Shown one piece after another: positions 17,266 through 23,319 of a DNA stretch of 42,591 nucleotides. Under the pieces are notes generated by a model. It saw only the letters and a list, made by a program, of their open reading frames with translations. It did not search any database and was not told the origin of the DNA. The position numbers were made by a program, and so were the translations under genes. Position 1 is the first letter of the stretch. The number at the start of each line of letters is the position of its first letter. The DNA lies in IMG/VR virus record IMGVR_UViG_3300046004_001494, positions 1-42,591 of that record. One strand, written 5' to 3'. Source of the stretch: a virus.

Positions 17266-17682
17266 TTATTCTTCATCATCATTTAATCCATTCTCTTCTT
17301 TATACCCATCAATTATCATCTCCTTAATATCATCACTTAAACTACTTTCATTTAATAATTCAATTAACCCATCTAAACACTCATAACTAAAATCACCTCT
17401 ATAACACCCACCCCAATCACACATCATATTATCAAATAAAAATATCTCATTTAAAAACCCACTTACACTCTCACAACCAACACTTCCCATACTACAACCA
17501 TACCTTCCCCCACTAACATATAATCTAAAATCAACAAACTTCTCCAACATTTTACTCCACTCATCTCTATCCATTCTACTATCATCCCCAACACCTAAAT
17601 CATTCCAACAATACTTCTCATAAACATTCTCTAATTCTAACTTAACTTCTTTACCTAACATTTTACCTAAATACTTTTCCAT
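17266..17682 (-). CDS. Hypothetical protein, Cys-rich
   Basis: 138 residues with six scattered Cys (for example GGRYGCSMGSVGCESVSG and DWGGCYRGDFSYEC) and an acidic tail (NGLNDDEE). Probable cytosolic helical protein with its own promoter. The Cys pattern does not match a zinc finger I know. Family not recognised. Confidence 0.75.
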   Translation of the reverse strand: MEKYLGKMLGKEVKLELENVYEKYCWNDLGVGDDSRMDRDEWSKMLEKFVDFRLYVSGGRYGCSMGSVGCESVSGFLNEIFLFDNMMCDWGGCYRGDFSYECLDGLIELLNESSLSDDIKEMIIDGYKEENGLNDDEE

Positions 17683-17723
17683 AACACTAATTTTTTAATT
17701 ATTATTTAATTATTTTAACACTA

Positions 17724-17755
17724 TAAAATTAACATATTAATTCCATATAAACAAA
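17724..17755 (-). promoter_or_regulatory. Promoter, TTTG-N20-TAATTTTA
   Basis: TTTGT, 20 bases, TAATTTTATA; 42 bases before the ATG at 17682. Confidence 0.78.
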
Positions 17756-17794
17756 CAAATCACAAAATATTTTTAATATATTATTAGACAAAAA

Positions 17795-17814
17795 AAGACT
17801 CAATTAAGAGTCTT
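17795..17814 (-). terminator. Terminator overlapping a gene end
   Basis: AAGACTC/GAGTCTT stem followed by TTTTTTTG. The 5' arm is the last codons and stop of the gene ending at 17804 (Glu-Asp-Ser-stop), so coding and terminator sequence are shared. Confidence 0.85.
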
Positions 17815-18004
17815 CTAATTTTAATAATTTAATTTCACTTTCACTTTCATAAACATTGTAATTATTAAAAAACCACTTTTTAACTGTTTCAAATGAACCA
17901 TCAAATAATTCTTGTGAGTACATATCTTTAATTAATTCATCTAAATCATTAACTTCAAAAGTGTCATTTACGTCTTCAATACTAATTACTAAATAATTTT
18001 TCAT
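17804..18004 (-). CDS. Small hypothetical protein
   Basis: 66 residues, acidic, beginning MKNYLVISIEDVNDTFEVND. Mixed alpha/beta pattern, no membrane segment. Its last codons form one arm of the terminator at 17795. Promoter at 18047-18078. Family not recognised. Confidence 0.75.
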   Translation of the reverse strand: MKNYLVISIEDVNDTFEVNDLDELIKDMYSQELFDGSFETVKKWFFNNYNVYESESEIKLLKLEDS

Positions 18005-18046
18005 AACTTTAATTTTAATTATTAATTGTTGTTTTAAACTCTGATA

Positions 18047-18078
18047 TAAAATTAAGGAAGGAGGCTTACACCTCCAAC
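18047..18078 (-). promoter_or_regulatory. Promoter with terminator hairpin in its spacer
   Basis: GTTG, exactly 20 bases, TAATTTTATA. The 20-base spacer holds the GGAGG/CCTCC hairpin at 18060-18075 that follows the previous gene. Confidence 0.8.
18060..18075 (-). terminator. Hairpin nested in promoter spacer
   Basis: GGAGG-TGTAAG-CCTCC followed by TTCCTTAATTTT on the minus strand, 19 bases after the stop at 18094. T tract is interrupted, so termination may be partial. Confidence 0.65.
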
Positions 18079-18093
18079 CTTATTTTAATTTAT

Positions 18094-18333
18094 TTATTTC
18101 TCACCCTCAAAAATAACATATTTTATTATATCATTTTCTAACATTAAATTTCTAACATTATTAATTTTATCATTTAATAAATCTTTACTTTTAAAGAAAC
18201 TTTTAAAATTATACATTCTATCATTTCTTTCAAATTCAATATTATTTTCTAATAAAACATTCTCACATTTCTCACAATCTTTTAAACCTTTTTTACTACC
18301 ATAAAAGCAAAACCCAAAACTTAATTTTTTCAT
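18094..18333 (-). CDS. Small hypothetical protein
   Basis: 79 residues: KKLSFGFCFYGSKKGLKDCE at the start, then a basic/acidic mixed body and ENDIIKYVIFEGEK at the end, probably one beta-alpha-beta unit. Own promoter; start preceded by AAGGTT. Family not recognised. Confidence 0.73.
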   Translation of the reverse strand: MKKLSFGFCFYGSKKGLKDCEKCENVLLENNIEFERNDRMYNFKSFFKSKDLLNDKINNVRNLMLENDIIKYVIFEGEK

Positions 18334-18371
18334 AACCTTAATTTTTTAATTAATTATTTATTTTAACACTA

Positions 18372-18402
18372 TAAAGATAATAATAAAACACAACATAACA
18401 AA
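18372..18402 (-). promoter_or_regulatory. Promoter, TTTG-N19-TATCTTTA
   Basis: TTTG, 19 bases, TATCTTTATA; 39 bases before the ATG at 18333. One of two members with a 19-base spacer. Confidence 0.65.
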
Positions 18403-18477
18403 ATATATTTACAATTATTTTACCATTTATATTCATTCTAAATAACTAAATATAGCTTTGGGTTAATATAGATTAAA

Positions 18478-18499
18478 AAAGACTCAATTAAGAGTCTTT
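18478..18499 (-). terminator. Intrinsic terminator
   Basis: Same GACTC/GAGTC stem and AATTA loop as 17795 and 20250, followed by a T run, 15 bases after the gene ending at 18514. Confidence 0.85.
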
Positions 18500-18513
18500 A
18501 ATTTTTATTATTT

Positions 18514-18819
18514 TTAACTCCAAATTTCCAAATCAGTTAAATTATATTTTAATTTAATTTCATTATAAACATTATCACGATCATTATCATTATTTACAGT
18601 ATAATGATCATTATTATTTATAACAACTATACAACTTAACTCACTATAAACTATATCAGCTAATATACTCTCTAAACAGCTACCATCACAATCTTTTAAT
18701 TGTAACTCACAACAGTAAACATTATTTACTGCATCGTCAATTTCACAATTAAACTTTTTACTGTTAAATTTATTAACATCGTTTAAATTGTCTGTAAAAT
18801 TCATTAATTTAATTTCCAT
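18514..18819 (-). CDS. Hypothetical acidic protein with Cys pairs
   Basis: 101 residues. Contains KFNCEIDDAVNNVYCCELQL and KDCDGSCLESI, five Cys in the first half, and an Asp/Asn-rich second half. Could bind metal, not a known finger. Own promoter and terminator, so it is a monocistronic unit. Confidence 0.75.
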   Translation of the reverse strand: MEIKLMNFTDNLNDVNKFNSKKFNCEIDDAVNNVYCCELQLKDCDGSCLESILADIVYSELSCIVVINNNDHYTVNNDNDRDNVYNEIKLKYNLTDLEIWS

Positions 18820-18863
18820 AACCTTAATTTTTTAATTATTAATTGTTGTTTTTAACTCTTATA

Positions 18864-18895
18864 TAAAGATATAAACTAAACATAATATAACCAAA
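18864..18895 (-). promoter_or_regulatory. Promoter, TTTG-N20-TATCTTTA
   Basis: TTTGG, 20 bases, TATCTTTATA and the AAGAGTTAAAAAC leader; 45 bases before the ATG at 18819. Confidence 0.8.
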
Positions 18896-18906
18896 CATTA
18901 TTATAA

Positions 18907-19113
18907 TTATTTTTCATTTTCTTTTAAATTTTTTTTCCACCCAAGCCATATCCCTATAAGCACTATAATGTTCATCCCAAATGAGGCAATCACCTCATGA
19001 ATGTCCTTATAAATGTTCATTGTAAGATGGACATGCCCTACCACCCAAAATGGCACCGCCAGATTCTCAGCGATCCAGACGATCAAAAATGTAATAAATG
19101 TCTTGTACTTCAT
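18907..19113 (-). CDS. Two-helix membrane protein
   Basis: 68 residues from MKYKTFITFL; an upstream extension to 19158 would run through the hairpin at 19125-19156. Two membrane helices (FITFLIVWIAENLAVPFWVV and FGMNIIVLIGIWLGW) with a short loop and a basic C-terminus (KKNLKENEK). Base composition is less AT-rich than its neighbours. Function not recognised; small membrane proteins with this topology include holin-like ones, but there is no lysin nearby. Confidence 0.7.
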   Translation of the reverse strand: MKYKTFITFLIVWIAENLAVPFWVVGHVHLTMNIYKDIHEVIASFGMNIIVLIGIWLGWKKNLKENEK

Positions 19114-19124
19114 GGCTATAAATA

Positions 19125-19156
19125 GAGGCGGCTCACCATTTCTGATGAGCCGTCTC
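19125..19156 (-). terminator. Hairpin before the two-helix gene
   Basis: Minus strand GAGACGGCTCA/TGAGCCGCCTC, 11 pairs with one wobble, followed by TATTTATAG and then ATG three bases later. It can end the upstream transcript; TATTTATA right after it resembles the late boxes. Confidence 0.65.
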
Positions 19157-19184
19157 AAAACAACATTAAAAAATTAAAGCATAA

Positions 19185-19577
19185 CTACCTGATTATGTCT
19201 AGATCATCAGTAGGTATTTCAATTAGGTCGCCTCGCATGTTGTAACAAGACCACTCTTCACTATATTCATCAAACAAGTATTTGTAATCCACTCCAGAAT
19301 CTTCTGATCCCGCACTTGGGAGGTATTCATAAATGGTTGTTTGTTGTTGTTCTTGGTTTGGCTCATTTCTGTCACGCCCGTAAAAGACAGTATCATCAAT
19401 TAAGGTAGCTAATGAACTTATGTTACCAAAAGAAAGCAATTTAATTACACGCTCAGGTCTGTCATAATACTCTCTTAATATTCTACCTACACCTGTAGGG
19501 TAACCGTCGAAATGACAGTACACAAAAAACACCTGTTTATCCTCTTTAAGAGTCCCAATGTATGATCTCGTTGACAT
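19185..19577 (-). CDS. Conserved phage protein of the MSTRS-type
   Basis: 130 residues. The start at 19577 is fixed by the TAATG overlap with the upstream stop. The N-terminus MSTRSYIGTL and the following FFVYCHFDGYPTGVGRIL match a widespread phage/plasmid family of unknown function (MSTRS...I, then YCHxDGY). An extension of eleven residues upstream is open but unlikely. Confidence 0.85.
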   Translation of the reverse strand: MSTRSYIGTLKEDKQVFFVYCHFDGYPTGVGRILREYYDRPERVIKLLSFGNISSLATLIDDTVFYGRDRNEPNQEQQQTTIYEYLPSAGSEDSGVDYKYLFDEYSEEWSCYNMRGDLIEIPTDDLDIIR

Positions 19578-19789
19578 TATTGTACTGGTATAAAAACTGG
19601 TGTGGAACAAAAAACCTGACCTAAATTTATCTCAGTCGGTCTAGACACCTGCACTGCTTTAACCTCATTATTGAACACTTGTGTTTTAATAAACGAGGCA
19701 ACTAATGTTTGAATTGGAAATGAACAGTTCTTAACAGGAACTCCATTGTACGTCCAATAACCGTTTTTGATTTTAATTTTTGCTTTCAT
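19577..19789 (-). CDS. Small hypothetical protein
   Basis: 70 residues: KAKIKIKNGYWTYNGVPVKN opens it, followed by a helical segment and a hydrophobic end (GQVFCSTPVFIPVQ). Promoter directly upstream; coupled to the MSTRS-type gene. Family not recognised. Confidence 0.75.
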   Translation of the reverse strand: MKAKIKIKNGYWTYNGVPVKNCSFPIQTLVASFIKTQVFNNEVKAVQVSRPTEINLGQVFCSTPVFIPVQ

Positions 19790-19817
19790 AACTTTTATTT
19801 GTTGTTTAACTTTGATA

Positions 19818-19849
19818 TAAAGATACGGTGAGGCTTTCGCCCCACCAAA
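19818..19849 (-). promoter_or_regulatory. Promoter with GAAA-loop hairpin in its spacer
   Basis: TTTG, 20 bases, TATCTTTATA. An eight-pair hairpin with a GAAA tetraloop (19827-19846) fills the spacer almost exactly. Confidence 0.82.
19827..19846 (-). terminator. Hairpin nested in promoter spacer
   Basis: GGTGGGGC-GAAA-GCCTCACC on the minus strand, 13 bases after the stop at 19860. Little T tract follows (GTATCTTTA), so it may act as a 3' end stabiliser or weak terminator. Confidence 0.6.
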
Positions 19850-19859
19850 TCTACTTTAA

Positions 19860-20162
19860 TTAAGCTTCACCCATTTGACCAAACAGTTTCTTTAACATTT
19901 CTGTTGCTTCAGCTGGTACATCATCTTCATTATCATTTGGCTCGTCTTTATTTTCCATATGATGTTCAAACAACATATAAGTAACCATTTTAAGTACCTC
20001 ATCTAGTTGAGGGCTCTGTAAGGCGGCATTAGCAAATGCTTCTGATATACCTCCTAATGTACCTTCTACTTTAAGAGACGTTACACCGTCTTTTACTGTT
20101 AAATGAAACAAACAATCTTCTAATACGTTCTCGTCTGTTTCTGGGTTTTGATCTTCATTCAT
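19860..20162 (-). CDS. Hypothetical acidic protein
   Basis: 100 residues, helical (SEAFANAALQSPQLDEVLKM) with an acidic linker (ENKDEPNDNEDDVP) and a C-terminal helix (MLKKLFGQMGEA). Monocistronic between promoter 20207 and the hairpin at 19827. Family not recognised. Confidence 0.76.
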   Translation of the reverse strand: MNEDQNPETDENVLEDCLFHLTVKDGVTSLKVEGTLGGISEAFANAALQSPQLDEVLKMVTYMLFEHHMENKDEPNDNEDDVPAEATEMLKKLFGQMGEA

Positions 20163-20206
20163 AATTTAATTTTTTAATTGTTATTATTATGTTTTTAACT
20201 CTTATA

Positions 20207-20238
20207 TAAAGATACGAATTGTATTTCTATAAACCAAA
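20207..20238 (-). promoter_or_regulatory. Promoter, TTTG-N20-TATCTTTA
   Basis: Near-identical to the promoter at 22009, including the spacer. The terminator at 20250-20271 ends 12 bases upstream. Confidence 0.82.
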
Positions 20239-20249
20239 TAGAGACAAAA

Positions 20250-20271
20250 AAAGACTCAATTAAGAGTCTTT
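20250..20271 (-). terminator. Intrinsic terminator
   Basis: AAAGACTC/GAGTCTTT stem with AATTA-type loop and TTTTTTTG, 10 bases after the gene ending at 20281. Confidence 0.88.
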
Positions 20272-20280
20272 AAATTTTAA

Positions 20281-20520
20281 TTAAACAAAATCAAATACTT
20301 CATTTAAACCTTCTTCATCACTTGTTAAATGTTCTTTAGATGTTATTTCAAATAATTCTCTTACATCTTCAATGTTTGTAAGTAAAACATCATCTTCACT
20401 AATTACTTCATTTATTAATTCTATTTCATCTTCAGTTAATTGTCTATTGTAAATTTTCTTTACACTACCAATACTTGAATCATAAACAAAACCATAAACA
20501 TTTTCTTTAAATTTTAACAT
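20281..20520 (-). CDS. Small hypothetical protein
   Basis: 79 residues, acidic. Begins MLKFKENVYGFVYDSSIGSV and continues with helices (QLTEDEIELINEVISEDD). Monocistronic with its own promoter and terminator. Family not recognised. Confidence 0.75.
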   Translation of the reverse strand: MLKFKENVYGFVYDSSIGSVKKIYNRQLTEDEIELINEVISEDDVLLTNIEDVRELFEITSKEHLTSDEEGLNEVFDFV

Positions 20521-20556
20521 AACTTTAATTTTTAATTGTTGTTATTAACTCTGTTA

Positions 20557-20587
20557 TAAAGATACGAATAAATTATAACACAACAAA
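20557..20587 (-). promoter_or_regulatory. Promoter, TTTG-N19-TATCTTTA
   Basis: TTTG, 19 bases, TATCTTTATAACAGAGTT; 37 bases before the ATG at 20520. Confidence 0.68.
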
Positions 20588-20599
20588 ACAAAACATAAA

Positions 20600-21160
20600 T
20601 TAATTCAAATAAAGACGTTGATGATTATATGCCGCTATAAGGTTAGTGCCGGCTAGAGAGCCATACTGTTCTTTTATCTGGCTGTGGATCTCTTCTGGCG
20701 CGCGCGTGGCCTGAAGACACTCCCCGAGCAGGCGGGCGAACGTGTCATTCGATTCGGTTACGGACACCTGATCAAATGTCTTGACGCCGCAATAAAAAGC
20801 CTCGCCGGTCTCAGAGACAAACATCCCGCTATAGAAGCCCTTGAGCTCATGTCGGTTGACAAACTGGTCTGCGTTACACCAGATAAAAATGTTGTTGTCC
20901 TTCTGGCTCAGCGCCTCAACTAGATCAGCCCCGATCACATAGCCCGAATAGGGCCGGGCGAATGGAAATTGCCCCACGGCAAACAACCCGCTTGGACTCC
21001 CATGCCCCATCATCATCACTTGATCGTGCGTCTGGATTGCCTGAAGTATATCTTCTTGGTTCAGGCCCCCAGTCACTAGAGTGACCTCATCTAGGCCGGC
21101 GTAGATTGGCTTGAGGAAATCAGTTGATTTGTCTTTAGGGTGTATAACTAATGTTTTCAT
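20600..21160 (-). CDS. Caspase/CHAT-like candidate cysteine protease
   Basis: 186 residues from the ATG at 21160 (an upstream TTG at 21169 is less likely). The order resembles a clan CD peptidase core: strand MKTLVIHP, strand QVMMMGHGSPSGLF with His53-Gly, then NNIFIWCNADQF with Cys95 after a strand, spaced about 40 residues as in caspases and CHAT proteases. The second half has FYSGMFVSETGEA and a helical end. No signal peptide. The gene is much richer in GC than its neighbours, which suggests transfer. Likely cytosolic; the target is unknown. Protease activity is inferred from two motifs only; a non-catalytic or nucleotide-binding fold is possible. Confidence 0.72.
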   Translation of the reverse strand: MKTLVIHPKDKSTDFLKPIYAGLDEVTLVTGGLNQEDILQAIQTHDQVMMMGHGSPSGLFAVGQFPFARPYSGYVIGADLVEALSQKDNNIFIWCNADQFVNRHELKGFYSGMFVSETGEAFYCGVKTFDQVSVTESNDTFARLLGECLQATRAPEEIHSQIKEQYGSLAGTNLIAAYNHQRLYLN

Positions 21161-21184
21161 TTTATTCAATTTTAAATTAGGCTA

Positions 21185-21216
21185 TAAATGTACGACAAAA
21201 AAATGTCCCAAACACG
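21185..21216 (-). promoter_or_regulatory. Promoter with -33 box in a terminator loop
   Basis: CGTG, 20 bases, TACATTTATA. CGTG is the loop of the GTCCCAA/TTGGGAC hairpin at 21205-21223; its T run fills the spacer. Confidence 0.65.
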
Positions 21217-21223
21217 TTGGGAC
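21205..21223 (-). terminator. Terminator nested in promoter
   Basis: GTCCCAA-CGTGT-TTGGGAC followed by ATTTTTTTG on the minus strand. Second of two tandem terminators after the gene ending at 21248. Confidence 0.85.
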
Positions 21224-21227
21224 AAAA

Positions 21228-21245
21228 AAAGCGCCTAAGCGCTTT
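21228..21245 (-). terminator. Intrinsic terminator
   Basis: AAAGCGC-TTAG-GCGCTTT followed by TTTTG; first of the tandem pair, 2 bases after the stop at 21248. Confidence 0.88.
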
Positions 21246-21247
21246 AT

Positions 21248-21442
21248 TTATTCTTCTACACCACACAAATCTTGTGAGAGAATGTAATCATACAAACAAT
21301 CCATCTTTCGTTCAAACGATAAATTTACTATATAATCTTGTACCAAAAACCCACTTATAGAATTTTCAGATAACATTCCTAAATCAACGTAAGGATATTC
21401 CTTATCAAAATAATCAATAACATCTCTAACTGTTTCTTTCAT
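21248..21442 (-). CDS. Small hypothetical protein
   Basis: 64 residues, acidic and helical: KETVRDVIDYFDKEYPYVDL, later RKMDCLYDYILSQDLC. Starts with an AAGGTC-ATG context like its neighbours' AAGGTTATG. Monocistronic. Family not recognised. Confidence 0.75.
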   Translation of the reverse strand: MKETVRDVIDYFDKEYPYVDLGMLSENSISGFLVQDYIVNLSFERKMDCLYDYILSQDLCGVEE

Positions 21443-21470
21443 GACCTTAATTTTTTAAATTACTATGATA

Positions 21471-21502
21471 TAAAGATACGAATCATATCTCGTGTAAACA
21501 AA
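21471..21502 (-). promoter_or_regulatory. Promoter sharing its -33 box with a terminator T run
   Basis: TTTG, 20 bases, TATCTTTATA. The TTTG is the end of the T run of the UUCG-loop terminator at 21505-21522. Confidence 0.8.
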
Positions 21503-21504
21503 AA

Positions 21505-21522
21505 AAAGCGCCGAAGCGCTTT
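21505..21522 (-). terminator. UUCG-loop intrinsic terminator
   Basis: AAAGCGC-TTCG-GCGCTTT with a run of eight T. The same hairpin recurs at 22054-22071. It starts 3 bases after the stop at 21525. Confidence 0.92.
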
Positions 21523-21524
21523 AA

Positions 21525-21689
21525 TTAATATTTCTGCATTATAATGTCGGCGAAAGCATAAAACTGATCCCAATCGTCTTCTCTCATTAAATCTACAGCT
21601 TCTTCAAATTCTCTAATAAACGCATCTCTTTCGATAGTATCGTCTCCTAATTCTAGATCATCAGCTAAATTTTTAATTTCGTTTTTCAT
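21525..21689 (-). CDS. 54-residue acidic protein
   Basis: Opens MKNEIKNLADDLELGDDTIE and ends with WDQFYAFADIIMQKY; helical and acidic, no membrane segment. The start has the AAGGTTATG context and lies 4 bases after the stop of 21694-21966, so the two genes form an operon that ends at the UUCG terminator. Family not recognised. Confidence 0.72.
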   Translation of the reverse strand: MKNEIKNLADDLELGDDTIERDAFIREFEEAVDLMREDDWDQFYAFADIIMQKY

Positions 21690-21693
21690 AACC

Positions 21694-21966
21694 TTAATCT
21701 TTTAAAGCTTCTCTCATCATATTAATCATTAATTTTAACTGGTCCTCAGCACTGTCTTCTTTCTGTTCCAGCACTTCATTCATAGCACGTTTAGTCATTC
21801 TTTCAATGTCATCATTCACTGAGTACTCATCAAAAATGTGCTTTAAAGTGCTTGCGATTGATTTTTTAGTTGCCTCACAGCTAGACGTCTGTAAAACACC
21901 AGTTATAACTGCTAATAAGCCTGCTCTCTGGTGTACTTTGTTTAAAATGTCTTCTAATCCCTTCAT
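21694..21966 (-). CDS. Hypothetical helical protein
   Basis: 90 residues, all helical: KGLEDILNKVHQRAGLLAVI, then CEATKKSIASTLKHIFDEYS, then acidic helices to the end. Two-gene operon with the 54-residue gene. Family not recognised. Confidence 0.77.
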   Translation of the reverse strand: MKGLEDILNKVHQRAGLLAVITGVLQTSSCEATKKSIASTLKHIFDEYSVNDDIERMTKRAMNEVLEQKEDSAEDQLKLMINMMREALKD

Positions 21967-22008
21967 GATTTAATTTTTTAATTGTTATTATTGTTTTTAA
22001 CTCTGCTA

Positions 22009-22040
22009 TAAAATTACGAATTGTATTTCTATAAACCAAA
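22009..22040 (-). promoter_or_regulatory. Promoter, TTTG-N20-TAATTTTA
   Basis: TTTGG, 20 bases, TAATTTTATAGCAGAGTT. The spacer is the same as at 20207 apart from the -7 box, a sign of module duplication. Confidence 0.82.
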
Positions 22041-22053
22041 CATAGATAAAAAA

Positions 22054-22071
22054 AAAGCGCCGAAGCGCTTT
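22054..22071 (-). terminator. UUCG-loop intrinsic terminator
   Basis: AAAGCGC-TTCG-GCGCTTT followed by a run of nine T, 3 bases after the gene ending at 22074. Confidence 0.92.
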
Positions 22072-22073
22072 AA

Positions 22074-22388
22074 TTAATTATTCTGATCAACCTCACCCAA
22101 CGGCATCAACTTATCTTCCATTTGTTCCCTGATGCAATCTAAATCTACATCTACATTGATTAATTGAATCTCGTTTCCATTCAAATCAAACTCAGCCGTG
22201 CTCAGATCTAACAAATCATCTCCCATGCGGGCAAGAGTATCTATTATTCTATCAATTGCTGCTCCGATTTCTGTTACCGTAACGTTTGTCACATCGTCTA
22301 GAGACTCAATTAAACGAACGACGTCGTCTTTGCTAAAAATAGAACTCTCAGAATTCAATACACGGTTTAATACGTCTTGTTTTTTCAT
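22074..22388 (-). CDS. Hypothetical helical protein
   Basis: 104 residues: KKQDVLNRVLNSESSIFSKD, a central helix (IGAAIDRIIDTLARMGDDL) and an acidic end (VDVDLDCIREQMEDK). Monocistronic with promoter at 22437. Family not recognised. Confidence 0.77.
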   Translation of the reverse strand: MKKQDVLNRVLNSESSIFSKDDVVRLIESLDDVTNVTVTEIGAAIDRIIDTLARMGDDLLDLSTAEFDLNGNEIQLINVDVDLDCIREQMEDKLMPLGEVDQNN

Positions 22389-22436
22389 AACCTTAATTTT
22401 TAATTTAATTTTTAATTGTTGTTTTTAACTCAGGCA

Positions 22437-22468
22437 TAAAATTAATATCTTTTTACCCGGCAACCAAG
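22437..22468 (-). promoter_or_regulatory. Promoter, CTTG-N20-TAATTTTA
   Basis: CTTGG, 20 bases, TAATTTTATGCCTGAGTT; 49 bases before the ATG at 22388. Confidence 0.75.
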
Positions 22469-22529
22469 TTTTTCTCAATTCATTTTCGCTTTGTTTTATT
22501 GTGTTGTTTTTTTCTTCTTTAAATTGGGG

Positions 22530-22561
22530 TAAAGGTACGAAAAATTTCTGATATATCCTAG
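22530..22561 (-). promoter_or_regulatory. Weak second promoter, CTAG-N20-TACCTTTA
   Basis: CTAGG, 20 bases ending TTTTTCG, TACCTTTA. Upstream and in tandem with 22437; no separate gene follows. Confidence 0.4.
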
Positions 22562-22619
22562 TAAAACAAAAATTGCTTATGAACAATTACGAACAAAAAT
22601 ATTATGTACGACAAAAAAA

Positions 22620-22641
22620 GACCCAACATTTCTGTCGGGTC
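22620..22641 (-). terminator. Intrinsic terminator
   Basis: GACCC/GGGTC stem with inner ACA/TGT pairs and TTTTTTTG, 29 bases after the gene ending at 22670. Confidence 0.85.
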
Positions 22642-22669
22642 AATCCTCATGAGTGCGTTTGAGTGGCTT

Positions 22670-22993
22670 TTACATTGCCAGAGCCGGTCTTCCTCGCTTG
22701 ATGGTCTCACCATTCGCCTTGCGTGCCTCAAAAGCAGCTAATCGTTGTTGACGAGCACTAGCTGTATTGACGCGTCGGCCTTTTTGGACTGGTCCCTCTA
22801 GCTCAAGAGCCGCTCTGGCAGCTAATCTGGCTTGGCGGGCGCTACCCAAATTAATTTTACGTCCACGAGCTTTTGTCTCGCTTGTGTGGGCGTCTAACAG
22901 CGCTTGAAGAGCTTCTGTTTTCATTTGATGTGCTGGGCGTTGCGTTTTGATACCCATTTCTTTTACTGTTGCAATGATTTCATTACGTGTCAT
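22670..22993 (-). CDS. Basic protein with SAP-like N-terminus and duplicated Arg-rich unit
   Basis: 107 residues. Residues 1-35 (TRNEIIATVKEMGIKTQ, then MKTEALQALLDAH) look like a SAP or Rho-N-type helix-extended-helix that binds nucleic acid. Two copies of a basic unit follow, GRKINLGSARQARLAARAA and GRRVNTASARQQRLAAFEA, and the end reads RGRPALAM, AT-hook-like. Higher GC than the neighbours. Likely DNA or RNA binding; a role in nucleoid or virion DNA organisation is inferred. Confidence 0.75.
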   Translation of the reverse strand: MTRNEIIATVKEMGIKTQRPAHQMKTEALQALLDAHTSETKARGRKINLGSARQARLAARAALELEGPVQKGRRVNTASARQQRLAAFEARKANGETIKRGRPALAM

Positions 22994-23038
22994 AACCTTT
23001 AAATTTAATGTTAATATTTGTTTATTTTAACTCTGCTA

Positions 23039-23070
23039 TAAAATTACGACACAAAAATAACGTAGCCAAA
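23039..23070 (-). promoter_or_regulatory. Promoter, TTTG-N20-TAATTTTA
   Basis: TTTGG, 20 bases, TAATTTTATAGCAGAGTT; 46 bases before the ATG at 22993. Confidence 0.82.
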
Positions 23071-23114
23071 TTTCTAGCAAAAAAAGTTGTGAACAAAAAA
23101 AAAACACTACGGTC

Positions 23115-23264
23115 TTACCACATAATGGATAAACCAAAAAAACCAAGTGCAATTTGGACCATGTGGACGTCGTCGTCTAGATCAAAATTCTCATCTACGT
23201 CGCCAGCGACATATTGTATTCCAAAAAGCAATCCATAAACGGGAAACGGTACGATAATAGGCAT
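23115..23264 (-). CDS. 49-residue membrane protein
   Basis: Two hydrophobic stretches (IIVPFPVYGLLFGIQYVA and MVQIALGFFGLSIMW) separated by an acidic loop (GDVDENFDLDDD). The promoter at 23288 matches the family with exact spacing, which supports expression. Helical hairpin in the membrane predicted. Family not recognised. Confidence 0.7.
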   Translation of the reverse strand: MPIIVPFPVYGLLFGIQYVAGDVDENFDLDDDVHMVQIALGFFGLSIMW

Positions 23265-23287
23265 ATAAAATTTATTTTATGTTTAAT

Positions 23288-23319
23288 ATAATATACAAAA
23301 AAAACTTGAGGTAACCAAA
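23288..23319 (-). promoter_or_regulatory. Promoter, TTTG-N20-TATATTAT
   Basis: TTTGG, 20 bases ending TTTTTTTTG, TATATTAT; 24 bases before the ATG at 23264. Confidence 0.68.

Larger units (their letters stand above)
22389..22669. other. 280-base gene-free stretch with promoters
   Basis: Holds the promoter at 22437, a weaker second promoter at 22530 and the terminator at 22620. Between the two promoters the minus strand reads AAAGCGAAAATGAATTGAG, at most a two-codon frame. No gene seen. Confidence 0.6.
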
